Assembly: GCA_013214665.1 (NCBI GenBank)
Contig: JABSSA010000098.1
Coordinates: forward strand, 1 to 46,426
Reading direction: 5' to 3'
From: Paracoccaceae bacterium
GTDB taxonomy: Bacteria; Pseudomonadota; Alphaproteobacteria; Rhodobacterales; Rhodobacteraceae
DNA: 46,426 nt
Shown: piece after piece, positions 9,317 through 18,707 of the stretch
Layout: every line of letters starts with the position of its first letter
Numbering within the stretch: the stretch's first letter is position 1
Program-made: the position numbers and the translations under genes
Notes under the pieces: generated by a model
What the model was told of the DNA's origin: nothing
Database searches by the model: none
What the model saw: only the letters and a program-made list of their open reading frames with translations

Positions 9317-10627
9317 ATGGCTATTACCCATCTCAAACATGGAAAACCCGCAGCAGATCGTGCCGAAGACGATGCCAAGACAGCCGCCGTTGTTGCCGCC
9401 ACTCTCAAAGACATTGAACAACGCGGCGATGTTGCCGTGCGTGAGCTGGCCAACAAATTCGACGGATATGACCGCGATAGTTATCGCCTCAGCCAAGACG
9501 AAATTGATGCGTTAATCGCCAAGGTCAGCCCGCGCGACCTAGAAGATATCAAGTTCGCTCAAGAGCAGGTTGTCAACTTTGCCCAGGCACAACGCGACAG
9601 TATGCTTGATATCGAAGTGGAAACCATGCCCGGCGTCATTCTCGGACACAAGAACATCCCGGTTCAATCTGTGGGTTGCTATGTACCAGGTGGCAAATTC
9701 CCGATGGTTGCCTCTGCGCATATGTCTGTGGCCACGGCTAAGGTTGCTGGTGTGCCGCGCATTATTGCGTGCACGCCACCTTTTGAAGGTGAACCAAACC
9801 CAGCTGTGATTGCCGCAATGCACCTGGGCGGCGCGCACGAAATCTATGTTTTGGGCGGCATCCAGGCCGTTGGTGCAATGGCGATCGGGACCGAAACCAT
9901 CGATCCGGTTCACCTGCTTGTCGGGCCCGGCAATGCGTTCGTGGCTGAGGCCAAACGCCAGCTTTTCGGTCGTGTTGGAATTGACCTGTTTGCGGGCCCA
10001 ACGGAAACGATGGTTATCGCGGACGAAACTGTTGACGCCGAGATGTGTGCGACTGACCTGCTTGGCCAGGCAGAACATGGCTATAATTCGCCAGCCGTAC
10101 TAGTGACCAATTCTCGCAAGCTCGCAGAAGAAACACTGACCGAGATCGACCGCATTCTTGAAATTCTCCCTACCGCTGCGACAGCACAGGTGAGTTGGGA
10201 AGACTACGGCGAAGTCATCCTTTGTGACACCTATGACGAGATGCTGGAGGTTGCTGACGATATCGCCTCTGAGCACGTGCAAGTTATGACCGACCGAGAC
10301 GACTGGTTCCTGGATAACATGACTTGCTATGGCGCCCTGTTTCTGGGGGCACGCACCAACGTCTCAAACGGTGACAAGGTCATCGGCACCAATCACACTT
10401 TGCCCACCAAAAAGGCGGGGCGTTACACCGGCGGCCTTTGGGTTGGCAAATACCTGAAAACGCACAGCTATCAAAAGATCACCACAGATGAAGCAGCTGC
10501 AAAGATCGCGGCCTACGGATCCCGTCTATGTCTGTTGGAGGGTTTTGTTGGGCATGCTGAGCAATGCAACCTGCGTGTGCGTCGATATGGTGGGCAAAAT
10601 GTGCCTTACGGAGGGGCCGCTGAATAA
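9317..10627 (+). CDS. histidinol-dehydrogenase-superfamily (HpsN-like) alcohol dehydrogenase, substrate unknown
   Basis: [69 protein letters not shown]-terminal [14 protein letters not shown]. Confidence 0.9.
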   Translation: MAITHLKHGKPAADRAEDDAKTAAVVAATLKDIEQRGDVAVRELANKFDGYDRDSYRLSQDEIDALIAKVSPRDLEDIKFAQEQVVNFAQAQRDSMLDIEVETMPGVILGHKNIPVQSVGCYVPGGKFPMVASAHMSVATAKVAGVPRIIACTPPFEGEPNPAVIAAMHLGGAHEIYVLGGIQAVGAMAIGTETIDPVHLLVGPGNAFVAEAKRQLFGRVGIDLFAGPTETMVIADETVDAEMCATDLLGQAEHGYNSPAVLVTNSRKLAEETLTEIDRILEILPTAATAQVSWEDYGEVILCDTYDEMLEVADDIASEHVQVMTDRDDWFLDNMTCYGALFLGARTNVSNGDKVIGTNHTLPTKKAGRYTGGLWVGKYLKTHSYQKITTDEAAAKIAAYGSRLCLLEGFVGHAEQCNLRVRRYGGQNVPYGGAAE

Positions 10628-11682
10628 TGAGCAACCCTGACGCATTGCGAGCGCTGATTGCGCCCGTTCGAACGGCTATGGCCAATTTTGAACGGGCATC
10701 TGTGCAATCCGCACTAGCTGCGTTTATGTCAGCGGATGCGACTGTGCATTTGTGCCATCCGTTCGGCGACCTGTCAGGGCCACAAGGGTTCTATGATACA
10801 GCTTTTGCACCGCTGTTAGACGCATTTCCCGACTTGGAGCGCCGCGATTGGATTGTCAGCGCCGGCACCGATACAGACGGTAACGACTGGATCGGATGCG
10901 CGGGGCATTACGTTGGCACTTTCGCGAGACCTTTTCTTGATATCCCGCCGACGGGCCATTTCGCTCATATGCGGTTCCACGAGTTCTATCGCGTCTCAGA
11001 GAATAAAGTCGTCGAGATTCAAGCGATCTGGGATGTGCCCGAGCTTATGATGCAAGCGGGTGCTTGGCCTATGGTGCCAAGCCTTGGGCGCGAAATGTAT
11101 ATCTCTGGGCCTGCAACCCAAGACGGGTTGTCATTCGATACACGCACTGCCACGCAAAGCGCGCAAAGCATGGACGTCGTGATCGGTATGCTCACGGATC
11201 TATCTCGCCATCCGTCCGAGGGCGGCCCCGAGATTATGCAGGCAGAGAAATACTGGGATCCGCGCGTCAACTGGTACGGACCAGCCGGGATCGGAACAGC
11301 CCGCGGTTTGGCCGGGTTTCGCCATTGGCACCAAATCCCGTTTTTGAACGCGATGCCTGACCGAAGGGGCGGCACAACAGGAACGCTGAACTGTCATTTT
11401 TACGGTGACGGTGCCTATGTCATCGCAACGGGCTGGCCAAATATGCAGATGACCGTCACCGGAGATGGATGGTTGGGCATCGCCCCCTCGGGGCAAGAAA
11501 TCACCATGCGCAGCTTGGATTTCTGGCGCGTCGCTGACGGGCTTATTCGCGAAAATTGGGTATTGGTCGATCTGTTGGATGTTTACATTCAACTCGGTGT
11601 GGATGTGCTTGCCCGGTTGCGTGAATTTAACAAAGCACGCATGACGGGTTCAATTTCTTCACCAATCGGAGCGAAATTATGA
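10627..11682 (+). CDS. double-domain SnoaL/NTF2-like protein
   Basis: HLCHPFGDLSGPQGFYD...LDIPPTGHFAHMRFHEFYRV...WDVPELMMQAG then WYGPAGIGT...LGIAPSGQEITMRSLDFWRVADGLIRENWVLVDLLDVYIQLGVDVLARL. Confidence 0.75.
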   Translation: MSNPDALRALIAPVRTAMANFERASVQSALAAFMSADATVHLCHPFGDLSGPQGFYDTAFAPLLDAFPDLERRDWIVSAGTDTDGNDWIGCAGHYVGTFARPFLDIPPTGHFAHMRFHEFYRVSENKVVEIQAIWDVPELMMQAGAWPMVPSLGREMYISGPATQDGLSFDTRTATQSAQSMDVVIGMLTDLSRHPSEGGPEIMQAEKYWDPRVNWYGPAGIGTARGLAGFRHWHQIPFLNAMPDRRGGTTGTLNCHFYGDGAYVIATGWPNMQMTVTGDGWLGIAPSGQEITMRSLDFWRVADGLIRENWVLVDLLDVYIQLGVDVLARLREFNKARMTGSISSPIGAKL

Positions 11683-12443
11683 CTTTGCCCAAAACACCCT
11701 CGTTTCGCTTAGATGGAAAGCGTGCCTTGGTCGCGGGTGGCAGTGCTGGTATCGGATTAGCATGCGCTGCTGCGCTGGCCGAGGCGGGCGCAGAAGTGAC
11801 ACTTGCCGCACGGCGCGTTGAAACCTTGAACGCGATCGTTGATGAAATGAAGGCCGCTGGCATGTCTGCCAGCGCCTTGCCGATGGACGTATCCGATATT
11901 GCTGGTACGCAATCAGCCGTAGCAGCAAGCGGCCCGTTTGATATCCTTGTCAATTCGGCGGGTTTGGCTCGCCACAGCCCTGCAACGGACACAACGGAAC
12001 CCGACTTTGACGCTGTTGCTGATCTGAATGTCAAAGGGGCTTATTTCCTGACCCAAGCCGTCGCCAAGGGATTGGTTGCCGCAGGTAAACCTGGCAGCCT
12101 GATAAATATCTCATCCCAAATGGCGCATGTAGGCGGTATAGACCGCGCCGTTTATTGTGCGACCAAACATGCGGTCGAGGGCTTTACCAAAGCTATGGCC
12201 ATTGAGTGGGGCAAAGCAGGTATCCGGGTGAATACCATATGCCCAACCTTCATCCTCACAGAGCTGACGCGACCAACCTTCGAAAACCCGGAAAGGCGGG
12301 CTTGGATCGAAGACAAAATCAAGCTTGGACGGGTTGGCGAAGTCGAGGACATTATGGGCGCTGTCGTTTTTCTGGCCTCTCAGGCCTCTGCGATGGTGAC
12401 AGGTACATCACTGTTGATTGACGGTGGATGGACCGCCGAATGA
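11679..12443 (+). CDS. short-chain dehydrogenase/reductase
   Basis: GGSAGIGLA cofactor motif; YCATKHAVEGFTKAMAIEWGKAGIRVN; GTSLLIDGGWT; ATGA overlap with upstream gene. Confidence 0.93.
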   Translation: MTLPKTPSFRLDGKRALVAGGSAGIGLACAAALAEAGAEVTLAARRVETLNAIVDEMKAAGMSASALPMDVSDIAGTQSAVAASGPFDILVNSAGLARHSPATDTTEPDFDAVADLNVKGAYFLTQAVAKGLVAAGKPGSLINISSQMAHVGGIDRAVYCATKHAVEGFTKAMAIEWGKAGIRVNTICPTFILTELTRPTFENPERRAWIEDKIKLGRVGEVEDIMGAVVFLASQASAMVTGTSLLIDGGWTAE

Positions 12444-13459
12444 GCAAGAAACACGTCACCTCAGCTGAAGTTGCGAAACGCGCTGGCGTCAGCCAGTCTG
12501 CGGTATCGCGCACCTTTACGCCTGGTGCGTCGGCTTCTAAGAAAACCGCCGAAAAAGTGCGCAAAGCTGCGGCCGAATTGGGATATCGCCCCAACGTTCT
12601 GGCCCGCGCGATGGTGTCGGGCAAAAGCCGCATCATCGGGCTGGTGGTGGCCTATCTCGAGAACCAGTTTTACCCCGATGCGATCGCGAAACTGTCGAAT
12701 GAACTGCAAAAGCGCGGCTATCACCTGCTGATTTTTATGGCGGAACAGACTTCGGGAAATACTGAATCGGTTGTTGAGGAAATTCTTGATTACCAAGTCG
12801 ACGGGATCATCGCCGCCTCGGTCGCTATGTCGTCAGAACTGTCTGAGCGATGCCGTGCTGCGAATGTTCCGATGGTTCTTTTCAACCGCAGCCAGGACGA
12901 TCCGCACATGTCCGCTGTGACCTCGGACAACTATGCAGGCGGGCGCAAAGTTGCCGAATTTTTACTTGCGGCCGGACATCGCAAAATCGGCCACATTGCC
13001 GGTTGGAGCGGAGCCTCCACCCAGCGGGACCGTGAGGCAGGATTTATATCTGCTCTGGCAGAAGCGGGTGTTCCTTTGCATTCCAGGGCTGAGGGCGATT
13101 TCTCAATGGAAAAAGCCGCAGACGCCACCCGTTCCATGTTTGCTTCGGACCGCCCTGAGGCGGTCTTTGTCGCCAACGATCATATGGCTCTTGCCGTTAT
13201 GGACACATTGCGCTTCGAACTTGGATTGAACGTGCCCGAAGACGTTTCGGTCGTTGGATTTGACGACGTTCCAGCTGCTGGCTGGCCGACCTACGATCTG
13301 ACAACTGTACGGCAACCGGCCAATCGCATGGTCGCAAACACTGTCGAAATATTGCTCGACCAAATCGAAAACGAAAGCAGCGAAACACGGCGCATCGCAA
13401 TCGACGGTAGGTTGATTGTGCGTGGGTCTGCTAAAATTCCAAAAGGATGGGCCCAATGA
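12440..13459 (+). CDS. LacI-family transcriptional regulator
   Basis: HTH TSAEVAKRAGVSQSAVSRTFTPGASASKKTAEKVRKAAAELGYRPN; periplasmic-binding-like effector domain; ATG at 12440 overlaps SDR stop. Confidence 0.95.
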   Translation: MSKKHVTSAEVAKRAGVSQSAVSRTFTPGASASKKTAEKVRKAAAELGYRPNVLARAMVSGKSRIIGLVVAYLENQFYPDAIAKLSNELQKRGYHLLIFMAEQTSGNTESVVEEILDYQVDGIIAASVAMSSELSERCRAANVPMVLFNRSQDDPHMSAVTSDNYAGGRKVAEFLLAAGHRKIGHIAGWSGASTQRDREAGFISALAEAGVPLHSRAEGDFSMEKAADATRSMFASDRPEAVFVANDHMALAVMDTLRFELGLNVPEDVSVVGFDDVPAAGWPTYDLTTVRQPANRMVANTVEILLDQIENESSETRRIAIDGRLIVRGSAKIPKGWAQ

Positions 13460-14424
13460 AGGGGTTTGACCCGCAATATACTGACTTGCCAGACTACATC
13501 TTGAAAATAACGCAAGAGATTTGGGAAGACCGCGGCATCGCCACCCTGAATTACCGCTACGCACCGGATATCCCGATGCGGTTCCCCGAAGGGGTTTCGA
13601 TCGGCAATCAGAGAACAATCAACGGGACCCTAGCCACACTGGCTGAATTCCCGGATCGGGAGTTAACCGGCGAGGATGTAATATGGTCTGGGAATGAAGA
13701 AGACGGTTTCCTGTCTTCACACCGCCTTTTGACCATGGGCACGCATACTGGCGGCGGCGCATTCGGACCACCAACAGGGAAACGATTTATCGTTCGAGCC
13801 ATCGCAGACTGCGCCGCAATAAACGATCAGATCAATGATGAATGGTTGATCCGAGACACCGCCGGCATCGTCTTACAACTGGGAATGAAACCAAAGAAAT
13901 TCGCCCGCGAGTTGATCGAGCGCGAAGGCGGGCCCGACAACTGCGTCAAACCATTCAGCCCTGCTGTTGATGTCGAAGGACCATACAAGAGTCGCGGCAA
14001 TGACAACGAATGGGGTGCGCGGATGTCCAACATTCTGACCCGAATGATGGACAAAGATTTTGCCGTCGTACGCGCGGAATATGACCGTGCCGTGCAAACC
14101 GAACATCCCGCAAGCACTACGGTGCATTCATGGGCCGACACAGAAAAACTGTGGATGGGGCTTCGGTCATCTTTTCCGAACGCAGAGTTCAAGATCGAAC
14201 ACCAGATCGGAAGAGAGGACCCAATGCTGTCACCCCGTGCAGCGGTTCGTTGGAGTTTGCACGGAAAACACGACGGTTGGGGGATGTTCGGTCAACCAAC
14301 CGGAGCTGAGGTCTATGTGATGGGCTTTACCCATGCCGAGTTTGGTCCTTATGGATTGCGCCGGGAATGGACCTTGTTTGACCATGTATCCATCTGGAAA
14401 CAAATCATGATGCATACGGGATAA
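13447..14424 (+). CDS. double-domain SnoaL/NTF2-like protein (divergent paralogue)
   Basis: YAPDIPMRFPEGVSIGNQRTINGTLATLAEFPDRELTGEDVIWSG and WGMFGQPTGAEVYVMGFTHAEFGPYGLRREWTLFDHVSIWKQI; locus context. Confidence 0.65.
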   Translation: MGPMKGFDPQYTDLPDYILKITQEIWEDRGIATLNYRYAPDIPMRFPEGVSIGNQRTINGTLATLAEFPDRELTGEDVIWSGNEEDGFLSSHRLLTMGTHTGGGAFGPPTGKRFIVRAIADCAAINDQINDEWLIRDTAGIVLQLGMKPKKFARELIEREGGPDNCVKPFSPAVDVEGPYKSRGNDNEWGARMSNILTRMMDKDFAVVRAEYDRAVQTEHPASTTVHSWADTEKLWMGLRSSFPNAEFKIEHQIGREDPMLSPRAAVRWSLHGKHDGWGMFGQPTGAEVYVMGFTHAEFGPYGLRREWTLFDHVSIWKQIMMHTG

Positions 14425-14450
14425 TAAGTGTGACGAACGACGCACCTCAA

Positions 14451-14510
14451 CTTTGCTCCTCTCAAGCGATGCGCAGGTTTCATACCTATCGCGCATCGTT
14501 GCGAGCAAAG
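14451..14510 (+). other. long intercistronic RNA hairpin
   Basis: CTTTGCTC...GCGATGCGC-AGGT-ttcat-ACCT-atc-GCGCATCGT...GAGCAAAG. Confidence 0.6.
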
Positions 14511-14579
14511 CGTCTGAACAACCGCCCACCTGGAGTTTGCGTTTGAACCAAACAAACCAAAACTCAAGGAGATAAGACA

Positions 14580-15542
14580 ATGACCAGCATCCAAGACCGC
14601 ATCGTACGCTATGGCGATCTGAAACCCTGCAAGACGGCATTTATCGATGCGCACACGCCGGGCTCGGACCAAAAGGAAAACTTTACCATCATCGGTGGCG
14701 GCGTTTCCGAAAGCCCCGATCAACACGTGCACATCACAGATCAGATCGGGTTCAATATCGGCGCCGCCGGGCAGCCGCCCAAATGCCGCAACTCGCTGCA
14801 TTCGCATACAACTGCCGAGGTGTTTTTTGTCCTCAAAGGACGCTGGCGGTTTTTCTGGGGTCGCTATGGCACAGCCGGCGAGTTGATAGCTGAAGAAGGC
14901 GACATCTTTAACATTCCGACCGGCATGTTCCGCGGGTTTGAAAACATCGGCACCGACTATGGAATGATCATGGCCATTTTGGGTGGCGATGATGCGGGGG
15001 GCGGCGTGACATGGGCACCTCAAGTGATTGAAGACGCCCAAGCACACGGGTTGGTCCTTGGTGAAAATGGATCCCTCTATGACACTAAAAAAGGCGAGAG
15101 CTTGCCAGACGGTGTAAAACCTATGCCCGTCCTTTCCGAGGAAGAGCTAAAAGCCTTCCCCGAAGTGCCAATTGAAAACGTCATCCCCGGATATGTCGCC
15201 CGCTATCAGGATCTGATGGCACGCGCCGCAAAAAAACCCGCGCAAGTGATTGGGGAAAATGCGTTGTTGAAAGACAAACCGGGTTTTGAGGTTGATTTCC
15301 TGACCCGCGGTTCTGAGACCGCAGACATGAGTGCGCCCGACAAACCAACCGTGCTGATGCCCGGGCGCGGCCACTGGAAGTTCCGCTGGGACGGCGGTGA
15401 AACAGTGTTGAACCCGGGTGACACAAGCCTTGTTCATCCGGGCGAGGCATATAGCCTCGAACCCTCAATGACAGGCGAAGCGAGCCTCTATCGCATCACG
15501 ACCACTGATGATCCGGCCGGCGCAACCTGGACCGGTGCGTAA
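14580..15542 (+). CDS. bicupin-type protein
   Basis: Cupin-like NSLHSHTTAEVFFVLKGRWRFFWG...GDIFNIPTGMFRGFEN and second copy MPGRGHWKFRWDGGETVLNPGDTSLVHPGEAYSL. Confidence 0.8.
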   Translation: MTSIQDRIVRYGDLKPCKTAFIDAHTPGSDQKENFTIIGGGVSESPDQHVHITDQIGFNIGAAGQPPKCRNSLHSHTTAEVFFVLKGRWRFFWGRYGTAGELIAEEGDIFNIPTGMFRGFENIGTDYGMIMAILGGDDAGGGVTWAPQVIEDAQAHGLVLGENGSLYDTKKGESLPDGVKPMPVLSEEELKAFPEVPIENVIPGYVARYQDLMARAAKKPAQVIGENALLKDKPGFEVDFLTRGSETADMSAPDKPTVLMPGRGHWKFRWDGGETVLNPGDTSLVHPGEAYSLEPSMTGEASLYRITTTDDPAGATWTGA

Positions 15543-15551
15543 GGTCAAACA

Positions 15552-15577
15552 GGTGCGGTCCGGATTAGGGCCGCACC
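15552..15577 (+). terminator. possible terminator hairpin after the first catabolic locus
   Basis: GGTGCGG-tccggattaggg-CCGCACC; no strong U-tract. Confidence 0.4.
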
Positions 15578-15616
15578 CAAGCATTTACTTTGCTTGAGCT
15601 GTCCGTTTCTTGTTAA

Positions 15617-16345
15617 CTAGACGCCTTCACCATCCAACGAACTTAGCTTGTAAACCTTTCCGTGTGGGATTCGGCTAAGGAGCGCTCTGAAAAGATTAGA
15701 CAGTTGCGCGCAACGGTTATTCAGGGTGCTGCTGAGGCCTGTTTCTAACTTTGCGTGGATCATTCCGCGTATAGTGGCATTTTGGCGTTTCGGCCTCTCA
15801 CGGAGGTCGCGTTCGGCCAGTAGTTCTATGCAAAGCTGCTGGAGCCCTCCGGTACGAGCGTTGAGTGTGACACGTCAAAACCGAACGCTTCGATCATACC
15901 ACCTTCTGCGTTTCGTTTGCCCAGCTCTTATCATTTGGGCTGACCTTGAAGGCAATTGCACCCATTTCAACCAAACGTCGCACATTCCGCTTTAATGCAG
16001 AGTGCGAGAAGCCTGTTTGCTGCATCAGCTAGGCATTGGACGTTCAAAAGTTCGGCCACTGCCCGTCGCCCCAGCCTTGGGTCTTTGTAAAGGCTCCAAG
16101 CGTGTCAAGCAGCATCATGTCACAGGCTTTGAAGCCAATATGTGCACTCACACACTTCGTCGCGCAAATGGCCTGTATTTTTGAAACGGTTGCCTTCTCT
16201 CCAATCTGTGAGTGATGATCAGCCATGGCCAGAAATGCAGTTGCCTTCCGCCATTCTGATCGCGGGTTGATTTTGACATACCTTCACTGTTCTGAGGTAT
16301 GATTGTCTCAATCGCTCCAAGTGGAGCATCATTGAAATGGGTCAT
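15617..16345 (-). pseudogene. degenerate RepC-like plasmid replication initiator (winged-helix)
   Basis: Minus-strand pieces: AHIGFKACDMMLLDTLGAFTKTQGWGDGQWPNF*TSNA*LMQQTGFSHSALKRNVRRLVEMGAIAFKVSPNDKSWANET, then shifted GMIEAFGFDVSHSTL, LQQLCIELLAERDLREAE, RQNATIRGMIHAKLETGL...QLSNLFRALLSRIPHG; two in-frame stops plus frameshifts. Confidence 0.6.
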
Positions 16346-17163
16346 CTTACGTCAGCGACAAAAAACCCGGTTCACTCAGAACCGTTTTCTCTTGTGTGGT
16401 GATTTTTTGGCTGCTAAGAAATGAGCGTCTAATCTGAGAACTGCGCTTTGCGTAGAAGTCCTCGACGCTTAGGTTTCGGAGGCTGTTCCCGTTTTTGATC
16501 TCTTTTTGGCGCTTCCTTAATTTTCACCTATCGAAGTTATATCGGCAAAGTCGGTATAGGATTTCGTGAAAATTCCCTCGAAATTACTCTCAAACAAGGC
16601 TGCAATCTCTGCTTTCGCGTGAGACATTGTCACCGAAAGTGACAGTGTTGCTGACCTGCCCCAATCTGCCGCGCCGCGTCCCGAACTGGGCATTTGCAGC
16701 AAATGTTGTGCTGCGTGCGCGCGCAGCGAGAAAAGGCAATGGCTGGGTTGGGCTCGAAACAGCCATTCGCTGCTGCGCAGCGCTGCGAGGCACGCTGAAC
16801 GACCGGATTGCGGACAAACCTGCCGTTGCCCCTTTCAAAACGAACGGTTGCTGTGAGCGCTTTCCGACAGCAGCAGCAAATAGCAAGGGCGGGAAACGGA
16901 AGTTATCTGCAGGTGCGAGATTTCACTAGGGGTTTGTGAAAGCGGACTTTCAATCATCTCCACAATCATCATCACTCAAGAATGACGCACTTCGCTTGCA
17001 AGAAGGCTACGACGCCGAACCTCTAGCTCGCCGGATCCACGGTCAACGCCATATTGGTCCTGAATTGTTGTAGGTGCCAATTGCAGTGGCAACTAATTTT
17101 CCCGTGAAGCTAGAGCAGGGACAAGGTCTAAAATGCGTTATTATTATGCATTTGAGTACGGAA

Positions 17164-17179
17164 TGAGGTGCGTACCTCA
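17164..17179. promoter_or_regulatory. putative operator, copy 1
   Basis: TGAGGTGCGTACCTCA near-perfect palindrome. Confidence 0.65.
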
Positions 17180-17193
17180 TTTTTCTCTAGACT

Positions 17194-17209
17194 TGAGGTG
17201 CGCACCTCA
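17194..17209. promoter_or_regulatory. putative operator, copy 2
   Basis: TGAGGTGCGCACCTCA perfect 16-bp palindrome, 30 bp from copy 1. Confidence 0.7.
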
Positions 17210-17283
17210 TTTAATTTTGGGGAAGTCTGATAGACGATTCGAACGAACCTCATTTGTTCGGACTTACCTTGGGAGGAAAATTG

Positions 17284-18603
17284 ATGAAAAATTTGAAACT
17301 GGCCTCGGCCAGCGCTCTGGCGATTGCATCTGCGTCATTTGCAAGCACGGCACAAGCGGACGATCTGACGCTCTGCTGGGCGGCATGGGACCCCGCAAAC
17401 GCGCTTGTGGAACTCAGCAAAGAATTTGAAGCGCAGTCGGGCCACACCATGAGCTTTGAGTTCATTCCGTGGCCCAACTTCGCCGACCGTATGCTGAACG
17501 AGCTGAATTCAGGCGGGAAGCTTTGCGACCTGCTGATTGGCGACAGTCAGTGGATCGGCGGCGGGGCAGAGAATGGCCACTACGTGAAGCTGAACGACTT
17601 CTTTGATAACCAAGGCATTTCAATGGACGACTTCGCGCCTGCGACTGTCTATGCCTATTCGACCTGGCCTAAGGGTACGCCAAACTATTACGCGCTGCCC
17701 GCAATGGGCGATGCCAACGGCTGGTTCTATCGCAGGGACTGGTTCGGGCGCGACGACATCAAGGCCGCCTTCAAAGAGGCCACGGGCCGCGATCTTGGCG
17801 AACCCAAATCCCAAAAGGAAATGCTTGAAATCGCGCAGTTCTTCCAGGGCCGCGAGATTGACGGCAAGACCGTCTATGGTGCCGCGATCTTTACTGAGCG
17901 TGGATCAGAGGGCATCACGATGGGCGTCACATCCGCGCTGTATCCGTGGGGTTTCAAGTATGAAAACACCCCTGGTGCATATGACATGGAAGGGGCAGTG
18001 AATTCTCCTGAAGCTGTTGAAGCGCTTGAATTCTATAAAGAGTTCTACGAAACGGCGACGCCGCCGGGCTATACGAATTCCTACATGGGTGAGAGCCTCG
18101 ACGCGTTCAAATCCGGTCAGGTCGCGATGGCGATGAACTGGTTTGCGTTCTTCCCGGGCCTCTATGCTGACCCCAATACCGGGGGCGACAAGATCGACTT
18201 CTTCGTCAATCCGCCGCAAAATCAGGCCGGTTCGACACTTGGCGGGCAGGGCATCTCGGTGGTGGCTTACTCCGACAAGCAGGACGCGGCGCTGGAGTAT
18301 ATCAAGTGGTTTGCTAACCCCGATGTTCAGGCGAAATGGTGGGAGCTTGGTGGTTACTCGGCGCACAATTCCGTGCTGAACGATCCGGGCTTTGTCGACA
18401 GTCAACCGTTTGCGGGCGACTTCCTTGATGCCATGGGTGGTGTGCAGGACTTCTGGCAGGAGCCAGCCTATGCCGAATTACTTTTGGCCATGCAGAAACG
18501 CATCCACGACTACGTGGTGGCGGATCAAGGCACCGCACAGGAAGCGCTTGACAAGCTGATCGAAGACTGGACCGAAGTCTTCGAAGATGAGGGCAAGCTC
18601 TAA
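17284..18603 (+). CDS. extracellular sugar-binding protein (ABC transporter)
   Basis: Signal peptide MKNLKLASASALAIASASFASTAQA; COG1653-like; ATG at 17284 after GGGAGG RBS. Confidence 0.92.
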   Translation: MKNLKLASASALAIASASFASTAQADDLTLCWAAWDPANALVELSKEFEAQSGHTMSFEFIPWPNFADRMLNELNSGGKLCDLLIGDSQWIGGGAENGHYVKLNDFFDNQGISMDDFAPATVYAYSTWPKGTPNYYALPAMGDANGWFYRRDWFGRDDIKAAFKEATGRDLGEPKSQKEMLEIAQFFQGREIDGKTVYGAAIFTERGSEGITMGVTSALYPWGFKYENTPGAYDMEGAVNSPEAVEALEFYKEFYETATPPGYTNSYMGESLDAFKSGQVAMAMNWFAFFPGLYADPNTGGDKIDFFVNPPQNQAGSTLGGQGISVVAYSDKQDAALEYIKWFANPDVQAKWWELGGYSAHNSVLNDPGFVDSQPFAGDFLDAMGGVQDFWQEPAYAELLLAMQKRIHDYVVADQGTAQEALDKLIEDWTEVFEDEGKL

Positions 18604-18649
18604 GACCTCCCCGTTGGCCGCAACTGGCCAGCAAATCCGACGGGCTGCT

Positions 18650-18666
18650 CCGGAGACTGTCTCCGG
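18650..18666 (+). promoter_or_regulatory. intercistronic hairpin after the binding-protein gene
   Basis: CCGGAG-ACTGT-CTCCGG. Confidence 0.45.
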
Positions 18667-18707
18667 GGCACGCCCTCCCTGTACCCTAACGACCGGATCA
18701 GACCCCC

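Noticed and set aside
9317-10627. Annotation as hisD (histidine biosynthesis)
   Set aside because: Operon context has no other his genes and sequence features resemble catabolic HisD-family members.
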